DNA of 44,288 nucleotides from Spirochaetales bacterium Spiro_07 (GTDB taxonomy: Bacteria; Spirochaetota; Spirochaetia; Treponematales; Treponemataceae): the NCBI GenBank assembly GCA_001603145.1, contig LVBI01000015.1:1-44288 (forward strand), written 5' to 3'. The notes beneath the pieces are model-generated. The model made no database searches. It was not told the origin of the DNA and saw only the letters and a list, made by a program, of their open reading frames with translations. A program made the translations under genes and the position numbers. Below are positions 40,838-44,288 of the stretch, piece after piece (positions within the stretch are counted from its first letter, which is position 1; each line of letters opens with the position of its first letter).

Positions 40838-41832
40838 TATTTCATCCTTTCAATTATATTGTCACACCACTTGTCAAAGTCCGGGTCTTCTACCTGGCAT
40901 TCCGGGTGGGCGAGAACGTATTCTATTGTCTCTCTGATTCCCTGGTCTGCGCGTTTTGTTGCAACAAAATCAGGTACCAGAGACTTAAGTTTACTGCAGT
41001 CAAAAACAACTGAATTTGCCTTATCTCCAATCAGACTGCCAGTAAAATCATAATTTGAATGAGCGGCAAGATAGGTCGAAGAAACGTAAACAGGCTTAAG
41101 TTCAACGCCAAGAGAAGCCGCAATACACTGGTAAATCTGATTCCAGGTTACGCTTTCGTCGCTCATAATCTGAACTGCTTCGCCGATTGCATGAATGTTT
41201 CCCATAAGACCTACAAAGCCCTTTGCAAAATCAGAGTTGTGGGTGATGGTCCACAGCGTTGTTCCATCCCCGTGAATAATCACAGGCTTTCCTTCTTTGA
41301 TTCTCTTTACAACCTGCCAGCTGCCCTTTTCGCCGTGTACTCCAAGAGGTACGCTTCTTTCATCATAAGTGTGACTTGGGCGGATAATGGTAACAGGGAA
41401 GTTCTCTTCTCGGTAAAGCTTCATAAGATATTCTTCGCAGACAATCTTATCGCGTGAATACTTCCAGTAAGGATTTGCGAGAGGCGTTTTTTCACTGATT
41501 ACATAGTTAGCACAAGGCTTCTGGTATGCCGATGCAGAGCTGATGTACATAAACTGCTTTACCTTGCCCTTAAGCAGCCGGTAGTCGCGTTCCACCTGCT
41601 CTTTTACAAAGCCGATAAAATCGCAGGCAACGTCAAAAGTCATGCCTTCAAGCTTTGCGGCCGCAGCCTTTTCGTCGTTTATGTCAACTGTAATAAAATG
41701 TGCGCCTTTAAGACGCGGGTCTGTATTGCGGTTTCCTCTATTAATAAGGTAGAGCTCCCAGCCTTTTTCCAGCAGTAACTTTGAGATTGCCATGCTGATT
41801 GTGCCGGTTCCGCCTATGAATAATGCTTTCAT
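40837..41832 (-). CDS. NAD-dependent epimerase/dehydratase family protein
   Basis: A 331-residue extended SDR. The nucleotide-binding loop reads GGTGTIS rather than GGTGFIG, placing it with the atypical SDRs. YISSASAY and YSRDKIVCE give the catalytic Ser and YxxxK. IIRPSHTYDER and the WTITHNSDFAKGFVGLM segment are typical. The ATG at 41832 has GGAG 6 bp before it; the longer ATG at 41850 falls inside a palindromic repeat. Sugar-nucleotide or reductase activity cannot be separated. Confidence 0.85.
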   Translation of the reverse strand: MKALFIGGTGTISMAISKLLLEKGWELYLINRGNRNTDPRLKGAHFITVDINDEKAAAAKLEGMTFDVACDFIGFVKEQVERDYRLLKGKVKQFMYISSASAYQKPCANYVISEKTPLANPYWKYSRDKIVCEEYLMKLYREENFPVTIIRPSHTYDERSVPLGVHGEKGSWQVVKRIKEGKPVIIHGDGTTLWTITHNSDFAKGFVGLMGNIHAIGEAVQIMSDESVTWNQIYQCIAASLGVELKPVYVSSTYLAAHSNYDFTGSLIGDKANSVVFDCSKLKSLVPDFVATKRADQGIRETIEYVLAHPECQVEDPDFDKWCDNIIERMK

Positions 41833-41843
41833 AAGATCTCCAT

Positions 41844-41906
41844 TTGTCATTCTGAACTTGTTTCAGAATCTTTTTTTGATAGATCCCGAAACAAGTTCGG
41901 GATGAC
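41844..41906. repeat. 63-bp dispersed palindrome between the epimerase-like and alcohol dehydrogenase genes
   Basis: TGTCATTCTGAACTTGTTTC plus AGAATCT (41844-41870) pairs imperfectly with the arm at 41880-41906 (AGATCCCGAAACAAGTTCGG then GATGACA) around TTTTTTGAT. Like the repeat at 40724-40837, it flanks the epimerase-like gene. Confidence 0.82.
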
Positions 41907-41913
41907 AGTATAA

Positions 41914-43098
41914 TTACAAACTTGCCTTAGCGGCGATTTTGTAGATTTCCGCAATATCTTCAGAACTCAACTTTACAAAGCCGCCTGTTGTTCCACCTTC
42001 CGGTAAACCGAATTTCTTTACAAGGGTCGGAATATCTTCTTCTTTTGCACCGAGTTCTGCAAAGTTGATTGGCATTCCCAGTTCATGTAAGAAGAGCCTG
42101 AATCGTCTGATTCCTTCACGTGCGGTTGCTTCAGGGTTTGCAAAATCCATTTTGCAGCCCCAGACTCTTGTTGCCCACTGAGCAAAACGCATAACATCGT
42201 GCTTGTAAACAAATTCCATCCATGCCGGCATAATTACAGCAAGACCTGCTCCGTGAGCGCAGTCATAAAGTCCGCTAAGTTCGTGCTCGATTCCGTGGCT
42301 GTTCCAGTCTTGGTCACGGCCGACACCTACTATATTGTTGTGGGCAACCATGCCGGCCCACATGATGTTGGCACGTGCTTCGTAATCATCTGGATTTTCA
42401 ATTACCTTTGGAGCTTCGTGAATCATTGCCTGCAGCACACCTTCACAAAGTCGGTCGGTTGTTTCAACATTCTTTGTGTTTGTAAAATAACGCTCGCAGA
42501 CATGTGCCATAATGTCAGTTGCACCGCAAGCAGTCTGATATGCGGGTAAAGTCTGTGTCAAAGCCGGATTCAAAATAGAAAACTTTGGACGCAGCATGTC
42601 ATTTCCGAAGCCGCGCTTAATCATGCCTTCTTTTTTGGTTATTACTGAATCTGGAGAACCTTCGCTGCCGGCTGCCGCAATAGTCAAAATTGTAGCTACT
42701 GGAAGTGCGGCCTTTGGCTGGGCAGTATAGCTGTAAAAATCCCAGAAATCGCCGTCGTAGCAGACACCAAGAGCAATTGCCTTAGAGCTGTCTATTACAG
42801 AACCGCCGCCAACGGCAAGGATAAAATCAACACCATTTTTGCGGCAAAGATCAATTCCTTCGTAAACCTTATCTGAAAGCGGGTTCGGATGAACGCCGCC
42901 GAGCTCAACAAAATCAATGCCGGCTTCCTTCAGAGATTCACGAACTCTACCAAGTAAGCCAGACTTTTCAGCGGATTTTCCGCCAAAGTGCAGAAGCACC
43001 TTGCTTCCGCCAAATTCGCGCACAAGTGCACCAGCCTGCTGTTCAGTATCTTTTCCAAAAACAAATTTTGTAGGACTGTAAAATGTAAAATTGTTCAT
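41914..43098 (-). CDS. Iron-containing alcohol dehydrogenase (YqhD/butanol dehydrogenase type)
   Basis: A 394-residue type III alcohol dehydrogenase. AVGGGSVIDSSKAI (95-108) binds the dinucleotide. Metal ligands are Asp195 and His199 (GATDIMAHV), His268 (NSHGIEHE) and His282 (DCAHGAG), matching the YqhD/BDH set in position. It probably reduces aldehydes with NADPH or NADH in fermentation. AGAGG lies 8 bp before the ATG. A palindromic repeat follows its stop codon within 8 bp. Confidence 0.93.
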   Translation of the reverse strand: MNNFTFYSPTKFVFGKDTEQQAGALVREFGGSKVLLHFGGKSAEKSGLLGRVRESLKEAGIDFVELGGVHPNPLSDKVYEGIDLCRKNGVDFILAVGGGSVIDSSKAIALGVCYDGDFWDFYSYTAQPKAALPVATILTIAAAGSEGSPDSVITKKEGMIKRGFGNDMLRPKFSILNPALTQTLPAYQTACGATDIMAHVCERYFTNTKNVETTDRLCEGVLQAMIHEAPKVIENPDDYEARANIMWAGMVAHNNIVGVGRDQDWNSHGIEHELSGLYDCAHGAGLAVIMPAWMEFVYKHDVMRFAQWATRVWGCKMDFANPEATAREGIRRFRLFLHELGMPINFAELGAKEEDIPTLVKKFGLPEGGTTGGFVKLSSEDIAEIYKIAAKASL

Positions 43099-43220
43099 AT
43101 CAAATACCTCTTTTTCAAATGTTATAGAAATTTATAGCATCTATTATAAATAATAAATGTACTTTCAAAATAAATGAAGTACCTTGCTTGAGATTTTACA
43201 ACATTATAATGAATAATCAT

Positions 43221-43258
43221 AAAAAAAGGAAACCCATTTTTATCTGGATTTCCTTTTT
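43221..43258 (-). terminator. Terminator after the lipoprotein pair
   Basis: AAAAAAAGGAAACCCA (43221-43236) pairs, with one mismatch, with TGGATTTCCTTTTT (43245-43258). Read on the minus strand it ends in T7. It is 38 bp beyond the second lipoprotein's stop. Confidence 0.85.
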
Positions 43259-43296
43259 AAACCCTTTTTTAGATTTAAAATGATATAAAAGAAGAT

Positions 43297-43710
43297 CTAG
43301 TTTTCGCTTGTATATGTATAAGCGAACTCGTTATAACTCAATATAACAGTTTTTGAATCTTGAAAGACATATTTTGCTGGGTTATTTGAAAACATTTCCT
43401 CTGTGACAATCGTTCCATGAACACCTGAGTCTGTCCAGTCTTTCAATAGATAAGGTTTTTCTGTAGATGAATATTTTTCAACCCAGACACCGTTTTCTAA
43501 TGCAAATTCTTTTCTTGTTACTTTTGTATTTGCAAAAATAAAAGATGTTTTTACCGTTCCTACAACAAGAGACCATGTATGACCATTAAAAAAGTCGTAA
43601 TACCCCCAGCCAGAAACACCACCATCTGCGCCACCGCTTGAAGAACTACCGCCGCAGCTGACCAAGAGAAAAGCCATTGTTACCAATAAAACATAAACAA
43701 TCTTTTTCAT
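43297..43710 (-). CDS. Small lipoprotein (second of a tandem pair)
   Basis: A 137-residue protein with a lipobox LVSC (cysteine at 19) followed by a Gly/Ser linker. The mature part starts SGWGYYDFFNGHTWSLVVG, closely matching SGWGYTDLFNNHTWEYTNG in the neighbour at 43725-44159, followed by KTSFIFANTKVT versus KTTIACNNSKLT. The C-terminal halves also align in layout. The two are tandem paralogues 14 bp apart. A surface or periplasmic beta-rich domain is likely; I do not recognise a named family. Confidence 0.82.
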   Translation of the reverse strand: MKKIVYVLLVTMAFLLVSCGGSSSSGGADGGVSGWGYYDFFNGHTWSLVVGTVKTSFIFANTKVTRKEFALENGVWVEKYSSTEKPYLLKDWTDSGVHGTIVTEEMFSNNPAKYVFQDSKTVILSYNEFAYTYTSEN

Positions 43711-43724
43711 AAAAAATCCTACAT

Positions 43725-44159
43725 TTATTGTTTTGTAAAAGTTATACTTGCACCATTTAAAGTAAAGGTAACTGTTTCAGGCGAAATCAGCTTATTAAAA
43801 GTGAACTCTGTTTCAGCACCATTATTGATGCATGAACATTTTATTTTACCTGATTTTCCCATATCTTTTGCATCTTTCAATTCATATGGAGCTGTAGCTG
43901 TTCCTGATTGTTCAACACCGTTCAAGAAATTCTTAATAGTCAATTTGCTGTTATTACAAGCTATTGTTGTCTTATAAGCCCCGTTTGTATATTCCCATGT
44001 ATGGTTGTTGAACAAATCTGTATAACCCCAGCCGGAAGAACCGAATACAGAAACATTACCACTTCCGCCACCTCCTCCGCCGCCACAGCTCGTAAGGATA
44101 AGTGCTGCCGTAATCAAAAGAAGAATCAATGCTTTATCAAAAGAAACTGTTTTTTTCAT
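43725..44159 (-). CDS. Small lipoprotein (first of a tandem pair)
   Basis: A 144-residue protein with signal peptide and lipobox LTSC followed by seven glycines, then the SGWGYTDLFNNHTWEYTNG block shared with its downstream neighbour. The rest (YELKDAKDMGKSGKIKCSC, EFTFNKLISPETVTFTLNG) looks like an all-beta lipocalin-like or META-like small domain; this is a guess from pattern only. AGGGG precedes the ATG closely. Its promoter carries an inverted repeat. Confidence 0.82.
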   Translation of the reverse strand: MKKTVSFDKALILLLITAALILTSCGGGGGGGSGNVSVFGSSGWGYTDLFNNHTWEYTNGAYKTTIACNNSKLTIKNFLNGVEQSGTATAPYELKDAKDMGKSGKIKCSCINNGAETEFTFNKLISPETVTFTLNGASITFTKQ

Positions 44160-44194
44160 ATTTTCCCCTAAAACACAGTTTATTAAATCAAATA

Positions 44195-44240
44195 GATTTT
44201 ACAATCACCCAATTATAAGGAAAAAAAATTGTAAAATCAA
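44195..44240 (-). promoter_or_regulatory. Promoter of the lipoprotein pair with overlapping inverted repeat (candidate operator)
   Basis: TTGATT (44240-44235), 17-bp spacer, TATAAT (44217-44212). A perfect 11-bp inverted repeat has one arm over the -35 (ATTGTAAAATC, 44228-44238) and the other at the expected start site (GATTTTACAAT, 44195-44205). The message would have a leader of about 45 bases. Confidence 0.65.
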
Positions 44241-44288
44241 TAGTTATCTATTCTTTTAATGCAAAAACCGGCAGCACTTATAAAAACT

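Noticed and set aside
40724..41906. Insertion sequence or transposon around the epimerase-like gene
   Set aside because: The two flanking palindromes differ in sequence, and no transposase or target-site duplication is visible.

Overview
The window looks like chromosome of a host-associated Treponema (Spirochaetota). It has a P83/100-family antigen gene, the paired TIGR03545/TIGR03546 genes, an operon for a treponeme-style Rnf complex, a GldA/F/G-like ABC exporter with a DUF4340 partner, and a glycogen synthase. Base composition is moderate, with several AT-richer islands that hold orphan secreted proteins. I see no rRNA, tRNA, prophage, transposase or CRISPR.

Layout. 1-436: the end of rlmN and its terminator. 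466-11048, minus strand: a metG - FemABX - RNase Z - ABC ATPase run, then a GGDEF-EAL gene with its own promoter, then the ABC permease, GldG-like protein and DUF4340 protein, closed by a terminator near 766-803. A small HMA-fold gene follows. 11102-11890: an AT-rich island with an orphan secreted protein. 11931-20443, minus strand: one tightly packed operon of PAP2-like protein, large membrane protein, rnfC-D-G-E-A-B and a GH57-like protein. 20766-24662, plus strand: RluA-type pseudouridine synthase, P-loop/Asp23-like protein, TPR protein with a degenerate peptidase-like region, and a small membrane protein. 24679-27511, minus strand: pcnB, a small conserved protein and an alpha/beta hydrolase. 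27590-28616: a second orphan secreted protein followed by a hairpin array. 28732-31618, plus strand: TrmA-family methyltransferase and P83/100 protein. 31626-32976: a 41-bp-period palindrome array next to a third orphan secreted protein. 33082-39848, minus strand: TIGR03545, TIGR03546, glgA, an aminotransferase and an EEP-family protein. 39957-43098: three oxidoreductase genes interrupted by long palindromic repeats. 43221-44240: two tandem paralogous lipoproteins under a promoter covered by an inverted repeat.

The most unusual content is the following. (i) The Rnf operon encodes recognisable subunits, but many canonical cofactor motifs are missing: the RnfC FMN/NADH motif, the RnfB N-terminal Fe-S domain, both RnfE cysteines and the RnfD flavin motif. 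The co-transcribed GH57 protein also lacks its general-acid aspartate. (ii) A nine-copy array of a 19-bp palindrome is spaced at 41 bp. (iii) Orphan secreted-protein genes repeatedly carry palindromic DNA just beyond their 3' ends. (iv) Several genes have a good promoter whose -10 box lies 6-8 bp before the start codon, which implies leaderless mRNAs. All family assignments are by eye from the sequence; no database search was run.
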